Shown: piece by piece, positions 22,399-33,299 of the stretch
How the letters are laid out: each line of letters opens with the position of its first letter
How positions within the stretch are numbered: the first letter of the stretch is position 1
DNA from: Tricholoma matsutake
Taxonomy: Eukaryota; Basidiomycota; Agaricomycetes; Agaricales; Tricholomataceae
Direction: 5' to 3'
Length of the DNA: 64,000 bases
NCBI GenBank assembly: GCA_026075535.2
Contig: AP026546.1
Span: forward strand, 10,602,001 to 10,666,000
Program-made: the position numbers and the translations under genes
The notes under the pieces: model-generated
Told to the model about the DNA's origin: nothing
What the model saw: only the letters and a program-made list of their open reading frames with translations
Database searches by the model: none

Positions 22399-23560
22399 AG
22401 TTCTGCAGGAGATAAGTAACAGTTTGTGGAATAGGACGTCAACATACTGTAATGCTGGCCAACATACAACATAAACCATTCTTCCAGCTCTTTTTTCTTG
22501 AATTGTGATCCTTTCCATGATGTGGGAGGATTGGGAAGCCATCATTAGTCATTGCTAATTGGGTTAGTGTTGCATTGTGTTGCATTGCCGACCTTGAAGC
22601 AAGGTGTGATGGGCATAAAAACTTTATATAACTCATAAAGTTTCACTTCAGTTCAGTTACTTGATCATGATACATGTCCAGAAACGATCATGCAGGGGTG
22701 GCTATCAGAGAGGTAACATTTTCATGACTGGAGTCGGCATTGGCATTGGCATCACAATGGCAGTAAATGATTCAGGGACTCACATGTCAACAACCATCAA
22801 ACCATTAGGTGCAATAGGCTGTAAATGTCACAGACAACACCCCCATTTCCAGCCACTGTTGTCGTGCATTCTCCACCACACGTTTAAGGAGGTATTTGTC
22901 TGCTAGACTGTAAATGTTCATTATGTCCAGCAATGGCAATGGCAATGGCTTCAACTTACACTTGTTTCGTCTGCTTGGGATATCCTTCCAGCATCATTTT
23001 CTCCTGTTCGACTTCAAGGATGGCTTTCTCTTCTGCATTTATGGTGTCAAAAACATGCTTGATAGCTGGCAGTTGCACTTGGAACCATCCTGGTGTACTT
23101 GGGGTGGCATCCTCAACACCTAACAGGTTTGCAATCTGTTGGAAAACTTGGTCCCAGTACAAGCTCCAAATGACTTCTGACCACTTTACTTTGAAGTGGT
23201 TCAATTTCCGTGAGAGGCCTTTGGTCATTCGCCAGTTGTTGGAAAGCCAGGTTGTTAGTTTCTGGCGATGTGATCAATAATACAACCTTCACATGCTTGT
23301 GAGTTTACCTTGGCATGAATGTGACTCTCCTCCTCATCCATAGGGGCCCTGTCAATTGATGCCCAGTAGTTGAATATTGCTGGGAGGATGTTGCACTTGA
23401 GTATTTGCAATCAGCCAGCTTTTGATTCCTGCAATCAGAATGCAACTTTATAAGGCTCAATGATCTTCTGCTCTTCAACCATATATCTGCTTCCCTTCTG
23501 GTACTGTCTCAACCACAGGTTCTCTGATGGCTCAGGCGGCATTGGGGGGGACTGATGTGA
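22399..23560 (-). pseudogene. conserved KDZ-associated protein gene, 5' exons, left arm
   Basis: Mirror of 39,000-40,160. The minus strand encodes, from 23,545, a start region with LWLRQYQKGSRYMVEEQKI, then a segment 23,228-22,956 (LNHFKVKWSEVIWSLYWD, LPAIKHVFDTINAEEKAI), and further exons (RQQWLEMGVLSVTFTAY near 22,860) up to 22,399, where the G1 junction cuts it. Segments are in different frames with plausible short introns between. I recognise this protein family from Agaricomycete genomes, often multi-copy, without an assigned function. It is divergent from the KDZ transposase next to it. Direct repeats GAGGATCACAT (four, 23,609-23,652) lie in the shared upstream region. Confidence 0.6.
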
Positions 23561-23825
23561 AGGAAAGAATCATTCTTGTCATTGACAATAAAACATATCA
23601 TCAACACGAGGATCACATGAGGATCACATGAGGATCACATGAGGTTGATAGTACAATACCCCCATCAATAATTGGGTGTTGTTGTGACTCACCCCAAATC
23701 ATCATGAGCCTAACAAGAGTTCCTTACAAGTGAAAGAAAAGATCAAAGAAGAATGCCCCCCTGCATGAGGACAATGACAATGCAGTTGATACTGTTACAC
23801 ATGTAGAAGTTGAGGTCAACATGAA

Positions 23826-26010
23826 ACATAGACCAAAAAAAAGTGCATCAAGGTCCCCCTGACTGCAGTGGAAGAACCAGGTCAATCAAATTCTGTTATA
23901 CAGGATAATCCCAATGTTGCTCCAGAATGGGACATGCAAGAACCTCAGGTGGCCACTGAGCCAACTTGGCCACACATCTGCATGGTTAGTTTCTGACACT
24001 GATTGCTTACAGAGCGAGGCTCATATACAAATAATAGAGAGTTTGTGGGACAAGTAGATGAATTGCTGCAAGCATCCATCACTCGGCAGGCATGGTCAGT
24101 TGACAAACAGATTTGCAACCACTGTCCATTCAATAAATGGGCCATTTGGTGATCCATTGATTGTTCACTGGGAAGCACGCTTTGCCACACATGCATGCAT
24201 GTAACCCACAGGCAAAATACCTTCCATTGCATTGAATGCTGGACCAGCATGCACTTCCACTGCGCTGAGCTATGGGAGGTCAGCACATACATTTTAGTCC
24301 AGCACCAGATGGATCAGCTGATTTGCAATGCTCCAAACTTCCAATTGAAATATCTGGAGACATTTGAAGACATGAAGGATAAAGCAGAGCAAGAGTCAGC
24401 CAATTGGCAGGTAAATGATCAGCAACAGCACTGGCACTGGCAGCAGCACCAGTGCTCTTCACCTGACTCAACCTTGGACACATATAATGAGTCGCAGGCT
24501 GACAACTGGGCCAAAGATGAAACTGGGGATGACTCAGCATTGTTTAATCACCTTGATGCCCTTTGGTGTCAAGGGAAGGGGAATATTGATGTTGAGAACA
24601 GTCTCCAAGACTTCTTTGATGGCAATGATGAATCTGAAGTTGAGCATGCTGATGATGACCTCCATGGGTTTCAACCATATTTGCCTAATCCTAATCAAAC
24701 TGCTGATGCCATCCCAGCTGCCAATGCTGTGCCCACTGCTGATGCCCTGAACAACAGTTATATTCATGTGGTCCATACAAATGGAATACATCCCTTAGCA
24801 ATGGTTACCTGCCAGTGTCAGGGGGAACACCAAATTCCCTTGGACCTGGTAACCAGTAACTTACTACCCACAAGCTTCACCAACATACCGACTCTGTTCA
24901 CCATGCAGGTCCTAGACCATTTTTGGCTCTGTAATCTGTAATTAAAGGCATCAGCCTGTCAGTTTTACCAGCTGATTTGGCATGTAACATTGCCAATGAG
25001 GCCTGCTGAAGTGGTCAATCTCTACCATGAGCTTTGGCGCATGTCCTGCTTATGGTGTTGGATGAAAAGATTGAAGTGGGCAGGGTATGGACACAATCAA
25101 AGAGATCCTTTGAATCCTCAAGACAATGGTGCCGCGTGCTTCTCCATGCCAATTTCTGTCCAGCCTGTCCTCATGTAGGCATTAATATACCGGAAAATTG
25201 GAAGGACGATGCAAACTGGTGGGTGTCAAAATACCTCGGTGCAGTGGCATCTAATATGATACTATGGATTTCAGATTTGTTTTTAAATGCATATTCATGG
25301 CCGATGGCAATTTCAAAGCTGATCATGTTCAGCAGAAAAACTCCGATACTGATTGATATATGGCTATGGAATGGAGGTGGGATGGCCCCAAATCAGGCTG
25401 AATATCAGCTGTTTCTCCAAGCCACCATAGAACAATTAATGGTAGGTACCTTCCCTTGGTGGTGGCCAATGCCATTCCTGATGCAGCCCCCAAAGCCGGT
25501 CTGATTTGTATTTGGGTTTCCAGAAGGCTCCTTGCGAAAATAAATTCCTAGCTGTTGTGAATGCTTTTCTGGTGTCAAAGGCATGTGACAGGACTGGAGT
25601 AGCAGCCATTGCATGTGCATGGCATGGATGTTATGTGCCCAATGCATTGGTAGACCTGTTTCATGGAGAACAGCAAAAGAATGTCAACTTTGCCTTCCTT
25701 CAAGCACTGAAGACCACCAGAGTTGACCCTCATGCTCATTTATGACATTGTATGCCAGTACATTATCCACCTTCAGGAACGTATTGGTGCCCATCTTCCA
25801 GCTGGCTTGACCATTGACCAGGCCATTGGGCTTTTGCATGTTCATGGCCACAAGGATGAATGCTTTTTTCGCTATGCTCCATCTGTCATTCCAGGGTCTG
25901 GCATTGTTAGTGTATATCACAGGTATGGGTATGATATCCAAAACATCAAACCTGTAGCACACAGCAACCCATTGCATGGTGTTGTGGGTTTCAATGGGTT
26001 TTGGATTTAG
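23826..26010 (+). pseudogene. KDZ-superfamily transposase, left arm (longer copy)
   Basis: KDZ (Kyakuja-Dileera-Zisupton) transposases move DNA transposons of fungi and other eukaryotes. Seen here in order: an N-terminal Cys/His cluster (CNHCPFNKW, THACMHVTHRQ, HCIECWTSMHFHC, 24,115-24,265); an acidic linker; HTNGIHPLAMVTCQCQGEH near 24,775-24,830; a segment with LKWAGYGHN near 25,070; FCPACPHVGINIPENWKDD near 25,150; and the core CDRTGVAAIACAWHGCYVPN (25,589), HGEQQKN, IYDIVCQYIIHLQERIGAHLP and HVHGHKDECFFRYAP (about 25,740-25,890). Frame changes and stops break it at least five times, and the C-terminal part is missing or unrecognisable. Order and motifs make the family call firm; activity is excluded. 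Confidence 0.88.
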
Positions 26011-26099
26011 TTTATTTCCACTTCCAAATGATCGAATATTTAGCCTACATGGTAGAGTATTTGCAAAGATATGAGAGATTTTGTGCTTGAGGTTGGGCC

Positions 26100-26600
26100 A
26101 AAGGTTGTTTTGCTCTATATCAATAATTAGCTATTTATTCCCCTTGCAAATTGGACTCTACATTGCATATAGTATATCTACATTCTCCCCAAAGAATTAG
26201 CTGAATAACCCAACCATTCCTTTTTTGTATGCACCCCTTCCTCCTAGTTTACCTAAGAAACCCATCTCACCATATTTCCACAATTACTCAATGGATCCTT
26301 TCGCAAACCTGTATTTTACATTATATATAGTATATATGTTGCCTCCTTTAAGCATTAGCTGAAAGACTTAACCATTCTTTTTTGGTATGCACCCCTTCCT
26401 CCTAGTTTACCTAAAAAACTCGTCTCATTATATTTCAACAATGCCTGAACGGATCCCTTCAAAAATTCATATTTTACATTGGATATAGTATACATACACA
26501 CTCCCCTAAGCATTAGGTGAATCACTTAACTGTTCTTTTTTGGTATGCACATCTTCCTCCCAGTTTACCCAAAAAGCTCATTTACTGTATTTCAATGTGA
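26100..26600. repeat. tandem repeat, about 158 bp x 3
   Basis: The block starting TTAGCTGAA / TTAGGTGAA recurs at 26,197, 26,352 and 26,512 (periods 155 and 160), each followed by CCATTC or CTGTTC, TTTTTTG-GTATGCAC and CTTCCTCC-AGTTTACC. It lies in the segment absent from the right arm. Confidence 0.85.
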
Positions 26601-26842
26601 GCAGTGTGAGTCAGGGCACCATCTACTGGGCTTGCACACCCCCTGGAGCCAAAGCAGTATGTAAATGGATGCATGTAGAGGTGGGGAGTGATGGAGGAAG
26701 AGCTATGCACCAGAGACCAGGTTGAACCAAGCAGTCCCAAAAAGGCAATAACCAAATCCCCCTTCACAATGGTGCGAAAAACTTTGTATAACACTTGTAT
26801 TCTATACTTAAACTGCCAATTACACACTATAGAACTTGAAAA

Positions 26843-27730
26843 ATGGCAGGTAGTTACTGTGGTGAATCAGACCTGTGGTGTTCTCAAAATAGCCATGGTA
26901 AAAAACTGGCACCATGGTTGCAGTGTTCAAACGGGTGCAGTGTGGGAAAGTCTTACCTGCAGTGTGACCCATGTTACACCCTAGGTACACAGGGTCTCTA
27001 CCTGATGGCACCCAGCAAAAGCAGGGGTGGTCAGATGCACCAAGTCTCCCAACAGTTGTCTTGACCACCCACAGTTACTGGTCATGATGCTGGCCTATAT
27101 TTTTCAGATGCTGAATCCGATGTGTCCAATGGTGGGACTGCTCCCATTGTTCCTGTCCCTGCTCCCGTTGCTTCAGTCCCCATTGCTGATGCCGATCTCT
27201 CCACTGCTGATGCTGATTCTGATTCCATTACTGATCCTGATCCCATCCCTGCTGCCGCTGCCAATGCCAAGGCACTCATGGTTTGGCAAGGTGAAGATGA
27301 TGTAGCAAATGATGCTGATCAGCATACTGCCCTTCAGGCAGCCATGGCATATGGTTCTGATTCATCATCTGCCCCTATGGGTTCCCCAACTGGCATTGAT
27401 GCTGCTGACTTCTACCTTAATGATTCTACCTCTTCATCTCCACCCTCAAATCCCCTATCAGCTTTTGCCACTGTGTCTGATGCAGCAGATGTTTTTCTCT
27501 CATCATCAGAGACAGATTCTACTGGACCTCGGGGTGAATCCAATGCCAATGCCAATGATGCTGGTGCTGATTCTGACAATTTTGGTGATGAGTCCCCCAG
27601 CACCTCCCAGATAGAGCACCCCACTCCTTCTCACATCATACTGCCCATCTATACTCATGCAGACTTTGATTATGTTGATGACACTTGGTTGCATGGCTCT
27701 GATGATATGGACACTATGGATGATGGATGA
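26843..27730 (+). CDS. Cys-rich N-terminus plus acidic Ala/Ser/Asp-rich protein (KDZ-associated), left arm
   Basis: One frame from ATG 26,843 to 27,730, 295 codons, interrupted only by TGA at 27,062-27,064 where a CGA would restore the frame. N-terminal Cys-rich part: YCGESDLWC, APWLQCSNGC, YLQCDPCYTLG (probable zinc-binding module). After the TGA: PPTVTGHDAGLYFSDAESD and then a low-complexity Ala/Pro/Asp/Ser region ending DDMDTMDDG. The right arm holds an identical copy with the same TGA (37,785-36,898), so the stop predates or was copied with the palindrome. No function assigned. Confidence 0.6.
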
Positions 27731-27958
27731 TGCTCATTTATTTCATTTACATATTCTATACATGAACATGTAGTAATAATTGTTGGTGCTTCTGGAACAC
27801 CAAACATTTTCTGCCCGATCCCTAATCCTGGTGCCGGTCCTGTGCTCAATTCTGATGCCGATCTCTGATTTCATGAAGGTCTGTATTATGCATCTGCTGC
27901 TGCCAATGTTGGTAAATTTTTGATTTCTGCCAGTGCCAGTGCCAACCCATTTCATAGG

Positions 27959-28620
27959 CACTACTGGGGCTGACCTGTGTTTCCCACAGAAACACAGCCT
28001 TAGAAACTTGTTTTATGACTTCTGATGTGTATATCCTTTGGATATTCTTAATATGTATGTAAAAGAAATGTCAGGGAAATATTTTACATGTATCCAAGCT
28101 GTATCTGCAAGGAACATAAAAGGTGTATTCTACAATGTTTCTTTCAGATCCCTTCTGGAAACATTTTTCATGTTCCCTTTTTGTAAGTTAAGGAAACACT
28201 TTTTATGTAATTATGGCTGTATCTGCAGAAAACACTTGACATATATTTTATTATGTGTTTTCTATGGATACATGCAAAGAACAAAGGGGTTACCATGGTT
28301 ACACATGTATCCCTAGGAAACACATAATAAAATTACATGTTAAATGTTTTCTGCAGATACAGCCATAATTACATAAAAAGTGTTTCTTTAACTTACACAA
28401 AGGGAATATGAAAAATGTTTCCAGAAGGGATCTGAAAGAAACATTGTAGAATACACTTTTTATGTTCCTTGCAGATACAGCTTGGATACATGTAAAATAT
28501 TTCCCTGACATTTCTTTTACACACATATTAAGAATATCCAAAGGATATACACATCAGAAGTCTTAAAACAAGTTCCTAAGGCTGTGTTTCTGTGGGAAAC
28601 ACAGGTCAGCCCCAGTAGTG
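27959..28620. mobile_element. foldback MITE starting CACTA, left arm
   Basis: 662 bp that is nearly one complete inverted repeat: CACTACTGGGGCTGACC at the left end and its complement at the right, with matching sequence almost to the centre near 28,290. Flanking 3-bp duplicates AGG (27,956-27,958; 28,621-28,623). Ends CACTA with 3-bp duplication fit the CACTA/CMC superfamily. The same insertion is mirrored at 36,008-36,669. Confidence 0.9.
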
Positions 28621-29436
28621 AGGTCTGCATACAACAAATGAATGATTGCTAATTGAGGCATTTATGATACATGTCACTATATAACCTTCAGCATCAGGAA
28701 ATTTCCTTAGGCAGCATCGGCAGCATTGACCAACACCAATCGAGTTGGCAAGCTGATCCCATTTGGTAGGTAGGTCTGCACTACATAGAAAATCAGTATC
28801 ATTGCCTATAGCTAGGCCATACAGTTTCCTATGCACATCTATACCAAGACTGTTAGCCTGATGCTGATGCCATTGTCATTGCCATTGTCGAGTACCATGT
28901 CCAATGGTATCTCTGATCTGTATATTAACATTCTTCATAGTGTATCACAAGCAAGAATTGTAAAAGTGTATTCATTTGATACTAGTACATGTTATACATA
29001 CTATGAGAGCGTTTGACGGTGTCCACCAAACCCATATCATTTGGTACACTGTATGTGTTTGATAGACCATATTATTTGGTACATTGTAGCTTGCCTATCT
29101 GGAGAACCAACATACCATGGGAATAATTATGTAGACAAGTAATAAATGAGAAAGACAGGACATCATCAGTACAGTGAGAATACTTACATGTCCATTGGTG
29201 CTAGTAAAAATGATAAATTACATTAAACAGTATCTAGTGGAAACCAGGACTCACAGTTAAGATCAAGGATGTTCAGAACCTTTTACTACTGTCAGATCTA
29301 GAATAAGCCTACACGGTGGGGAAACCTACCACCGGAATACAGTTGGACATGAAAGATAAGACAAAATAGACTAGACCATCCTGGAAAATAAACCTCCCAA
29401 GGTTGGTCTGCTCAGCCTGGCTCCTGAGCAACACAG
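28621..29436. other. spacer with the first copy of a three-copy unit
   Basis: 28,668-29,105 is the inverse of 35,528-35,960 and of the split copy in the loop (33,300-33,521 plus 34,383-34,602). On the minus strand it contains a 76-codon open frame (28,836-28,606, with VGQCCRCCLRKF) that I do not recognise. 29,106-29,436 shows nothing I can name. Confidence 0.5.
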
Positions 29437-30481
29437 TTACTGTAAGTATAAGGACAACAAAATCATAGCCCATTGCTGTAAGCCTGTAAGTAGTAAATTA
29501 ATGATATGTGAGATAATGCTGGCCTGAATGACCCATGACCTACTGAAGAAGAATGAGGTGGTGAGTAAAGGAGGCTTGGTAACAGTTATAACACAAGAGC
29601 CATCGCCGCTGTCTTTCCAAGCTGCATGAATGATGAACATGGTGCCATATGACAAAACCCAATAAAGAAGACAGAGAAGGCCAAGGGCCACCACAGATGA
29701 TTTATGGCAGTCCCACAAGGCAATGCTACTCGATATTAGATGTTAGTGGCGACCCAAGTTACCCTGAATATTCAAGTTGCATACATAACACATACCATCT
29801 GAATGTCAGGGACATCAAAGCACACAAAATGCTTGTATTTGTTGTCCACTGCAACAGAAGGTAAATTCAAGGCAATGACATTTGTATGAATTCCATTCCT
29901 ACCAAATTGAAATGATGTAATGCCTGTAACATAGCAAAGAGCAGCAAAGTAACAAAACTGGCAAAAGAACATGAGCATGAGACGTACTTCACAATTGCCC
30001 TGAAACATAAAACAATGGGATAAATGCTTGTATTCAGAATCCAACATATAAATGACATACATGGCCAGGGATGGCGAGTGATATAGTGCTGGAACCCGAG
30101 CAAATTGTAAGTTCAACATTGGACAGCCAAAATGATGAGCTGTTGCTCACAATCCTGTGAGGGCTAACAGCATGGAGTAGTGACAAAGGAAAAAAAAGGC
30201 TTAGATATATTGAAATTTGTGCCAATTCAACGGAACTGAATGGTGAATTACTCACTCTATGGAACATCCTTTAGTGGACTGTCGGACATACAGACAGACA
30301 TACTAGACACACAAACCAATGGCCACCTAAATCTTGTTTGTTTGGTCAACAAAGACCATTCAAAATCCCATGTGACTAATATTTCCCATAAATAAATGGA
30401 GCAGAGGGAGAAAGACACCATGGAGAGCACATCTGGCAAACCAAATGAACCCGGGAATTGAGCTGTCATGGATAGGCTCAA
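29437..30481 (-). CDS. multi-pass membrane protein gene, complete copy at the left arm/loop border
   Basis: Exon 1 (30,481-30,317) encodes a segment with IYLWEILVTWDFEWSLLTK; a GT donor follows at 30,316. Later exons encode hydrophobic segments (CSFASFVTLLLFAMLQ; 29,867-30,103 or the overlapping frame 29,772-30,119) and, after an intron beginning GTATGT, LGLLCLLYWVLSYGTMF and SCVITVTKPPLLTTSFFF (29,718-29,437). The pattern fits a multi-pass membrane family common in Agaricomycetes whose role is unknown. The part up to 30,025 is duplicated in the right arm (34,603-35,191); exon 1 exists only once. Exact splice sites are uncertain. Confidence 0.55.
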
Positions 30482-31585
30482 AATTTGACAGGCTCACCTT
30501 TTTCCTGCGTGATCTGCTTAATGTCTGCCCAATTTACTATTGGCATGAAACAAAAAGGAGAAATGATATCAAGTTCAGAGGTCTGTCATGATATGACTAG
30601 TAGATTACAACTCTGCACAACTCAGGGAATGCTGGGGGTTTTCATGTGTGGAGTCGCAGCATGTCTCTCTGCGATCTGACCCTAAATCAAAATCTCCTTG
30701 GTACCTGGCATCTGGTTAGATGAGAAATGTTTAGTACTAATGGAGTTGTGGACAATGGTCACAGTGTGTCAGATCAGAGTAACCATTTCGGACTTGGCCA
30801 CCCTTCAGATTTGGACTTGTCTTGGAAATTGGAAGCTGTTGTCATATCTTCTGAGTCGGCCCTTCCAAGTTCCAGATATCCAGACGTATCCACAGAATGC
30901 TGAATTGCGAAGTTTCAGAATTAGCATTTATGATTCGCCATTCGAAGTTGATGGCAGTGACTTGTATGGCAATTGAAGCGATGACATCATGGCTCCTTAG
31001 ATTTCGATGGTGTTGTTGAGAAGTGGTGGACTGTGTCTTTTCCTGCTATCCCAATTGATAAAGCTGTGTATGCAGTGGTACGTTGCACATCATGGTCATT
31101 CCATTTCCATCTCTCACCATGTTCTCAAGGCCAGCTCCACCATTAGGAACTGGCGTAGCGCAACTGGTAAATTAGGGCTAAAGTTTCTTATGGACATTTT
31201 TGCTGACGAGACATACCGATCCTCACCCAGCAAGATTCAAGAACGTGTTGCATATTTCCTTGAAGATCTCTGTTTCCTGTATCATGACCCTGAGGTGGGG
31301 GCTGAAAAACATGCCTGTAGTTCAGTGTCCATGGAATTCAAGACTTCTGAGTCAGATCACCTTAGAAGAAATGGTGAATAGAAACTCCCTTTTTTTAGCC
31401 ATGATGCCACTCTTCAATTCCTTCATATCACCTTCACACCCTGCTTCTCCTCTAAATCCCTGTCTCCTGGCAGATCAAGTCTTCGATAATATTTCACCAT
31501 ATCTTAATACCCATCTTGCCTTACTTCTGACATTCATTCAACCGCCCCTCCTTTGGTGAGCTCTTCAGCAGGATATATACATAAC
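30482..31585. other. loop interval with unassigned open frames
   Basis: Between the membrane protein gene and the receptor. The plus frame 31,007-31,381 has a protein-like stretch (FADETYRSSPSKIQERVAYF, near 31,197-31,260) that I do not recognise, and 30,727-30,903 encodes 58 residues ending in Cys. No pheromone precursor ending in a CaaX box is found. Confidence 0.3.
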
Positions 31586-33205
31586 ATGCATACTGAGCTT
31601 CCTGTGGTTTATTTTCTTTGCTTTGCCCTTCTGGTGACATTTATAACCACTCATCGTGTCCACTGTAGTGTGGCAAACCTGGCAATTGTTTCATGGCTTG
31701 CCGGGTATAACCTCATTCATGGTATCAATGCATTTATCTGGGCAGGTAATGTGAATGTACAGGTCCCTGTCTGGTGCGATATTGGTTGAGTTATCTCTGT
31801 ATTGCATAGCAGACTTCTTTCTGACCGACTATCTGGTATATAGTAATGAAACTCCTCTTGGCTACTATAGTAGCAGTATCTGGAGCAGTACTGTGCATAT
31901 CATATCGCTTGGAGTTTTTATCGTCTTCTAGGCTTATCTCAGTCAATCCCAAGAGTCGACGGAACCACATGTTGATAGACATTATATTTTGTTACATCAT
32001 CCCTATAGTTTACATGGCTATTCGTACGTTTCTTGCTTCCACCAGCCTCAATAACAACTTACTATTTCATGGCAGATTTTATTGTTCAAGATCACCAGTT
32101 TGATCTTGTTAAAGACCTTGGCTGCTCTGTGTTGATACATCCTTCATCTCCTGCATTATCACTCATGTGGCTACCTCCTCTAATCATCTGTAGCATAGCT
32201 TTCTATTTCTCTGGTATATTTGCTTCCCTTCTCAATTAAGCATAGCTGATGATCCTATTCCCTAGGCCGCACGATGCATAACTTTTCCAGTATCCCTTAC
32301 GACCAATTCTCAGCTCATATTCAGTCTAGATTGCCCTTCACATCATCACTTTTTGTTTGCCATGTTGCCACATCACTTGTCATCAGTGGATCATTATGTT
32401 CAGTCTGCCTTGTTTTGGTGTTCTCCATCTCCACATTTGAGTCATGGACTTCATGGACTGCTGTCCATGCAGAATTTGTGGTTATCAATATTGTCACTTC
32501 CCTGGATGACATCAAAAGTATTATGTTCGCGTGGTGGTGCATTCCAGTGGTGTCAATCATATACATCTTCCTTTCCATTGTGATAGGAGAAGAAGCAAAG
32601 GATGTGTTAAACTGGATCTGTGAGCTACCATATCAACTGGAAATGTCTTGGTTTGATCCTCTGACAGTGTTACCAGCACAGTAAGTGATTACAACCTTCA
32701 ATCACAAACATTACTGACATTAAAGATCATTCCAGAGACAACTTGCTTAGTATACCATGTCCCCGATATGCTAGAGCTCAAGTCCGGCTGGGATGACATG
32801 CTCGATGATAAGAGACCAAAATGGTGGACCCCAAGCAAGAAGTCATACTCTTCTACTGCTATCCCAAAGTCTCCGATCACTAGCCCCACATCAGTGTCCA
32901 AGGATGACACCTTCATTGCAGCTACTCTAGATTACTTGGTTTCACCTACCGCAAAGACACTCGGACTACCTGGTTCCAACCCACCTCCACTATCTCCCCC
33001 TCTTCCTGTGTATACCTCTCCTGGGAAAACTACTTTTGATAGCCTCCATTCATTTATATCTCCTGCAATGGCAGAACCGTACATTCTGTATAGCACCCCA
33101 GCTCCAGGTGTTCCAGAAGATGCCAGGTCAACTCTCATTTTTGATGTGCCCTGGCCTTTGCCACCTCCATCACCTCCTGACATTCTCCCTTTCCGCGTCC
33201 CATAA
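31586..33205 (+). CDS. STE3-type pheromone receptor (seven-TM GPCR), in the palindrome loop
   Basis: Model: exons 31,586-31,784, 31,844-32,023, 32,076-32,213, 32,266-32,666 and 32,726-33,205; introns of 52-60 bp, GT-AG, with phases that join in frame, giving about 465 residues. Start chosen at MHTELPVVYFLCF, the usual receptor N-terminus. Signature segments: FIWAGNVNVQVPVWCDI (TM2-TM3), SRRNHMLIDIIFCYIIPIVY (TM4), HFIVQDHQFDLVKDLGC (second outer loop), LMWLPPLIIC (TM5), WWCIPVVSIIYIFLSIVIGE (TM7), then a Ser/Pro-rich tail with LKSGWDDMLD. These receptors bind lipopeptide pheromones and signal through a G protein to the mating MAP-kinase pathway. The donor of intron 4 is uncertain: GTGTTA at 32,667 keeps the frame, while the stronger GTAAGT at 32,681 does not, which could mean a one-base loss. 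Whether this is a mating-type gene or a receptor-like paralogue cannot be told. Confidence 0.87.
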
Positions 33206-33299
33206 TCATGCTCAGCTTCACCTGCATCATCTAATTCTAATTCTAATTCAAGATACCCTGTATATCCAGCTGTCGCTCCATCACAAAGGCAATCTGGCA

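Larger units (their letters stand above)
22399..30025 (+). repeat. left inner arm of the giant palindrome
   Basis: Reverse complement of 34,603-40,160. Coordinates of paired points sum to 64,628 between 26,830 and 30,025 and to 62,558-62,559 between 22,399 and 24,740; the change is the 2.07-kb segment missing in the right arm. From about 22,640 inward the two arms are almost identical (for example one difference over 560 bp of the KDZ gene). The outermost 240 bp differ at about a dozen positions. Confidence 0.97.

Noticed and set aside
30727..30903. 58-residue ORF ending in Cys upstream of the receptor as a pheromone precursor
   Set aside because: The stop follows the Cys directly, so there is no aaX after it, and no typical precursor motif is present.
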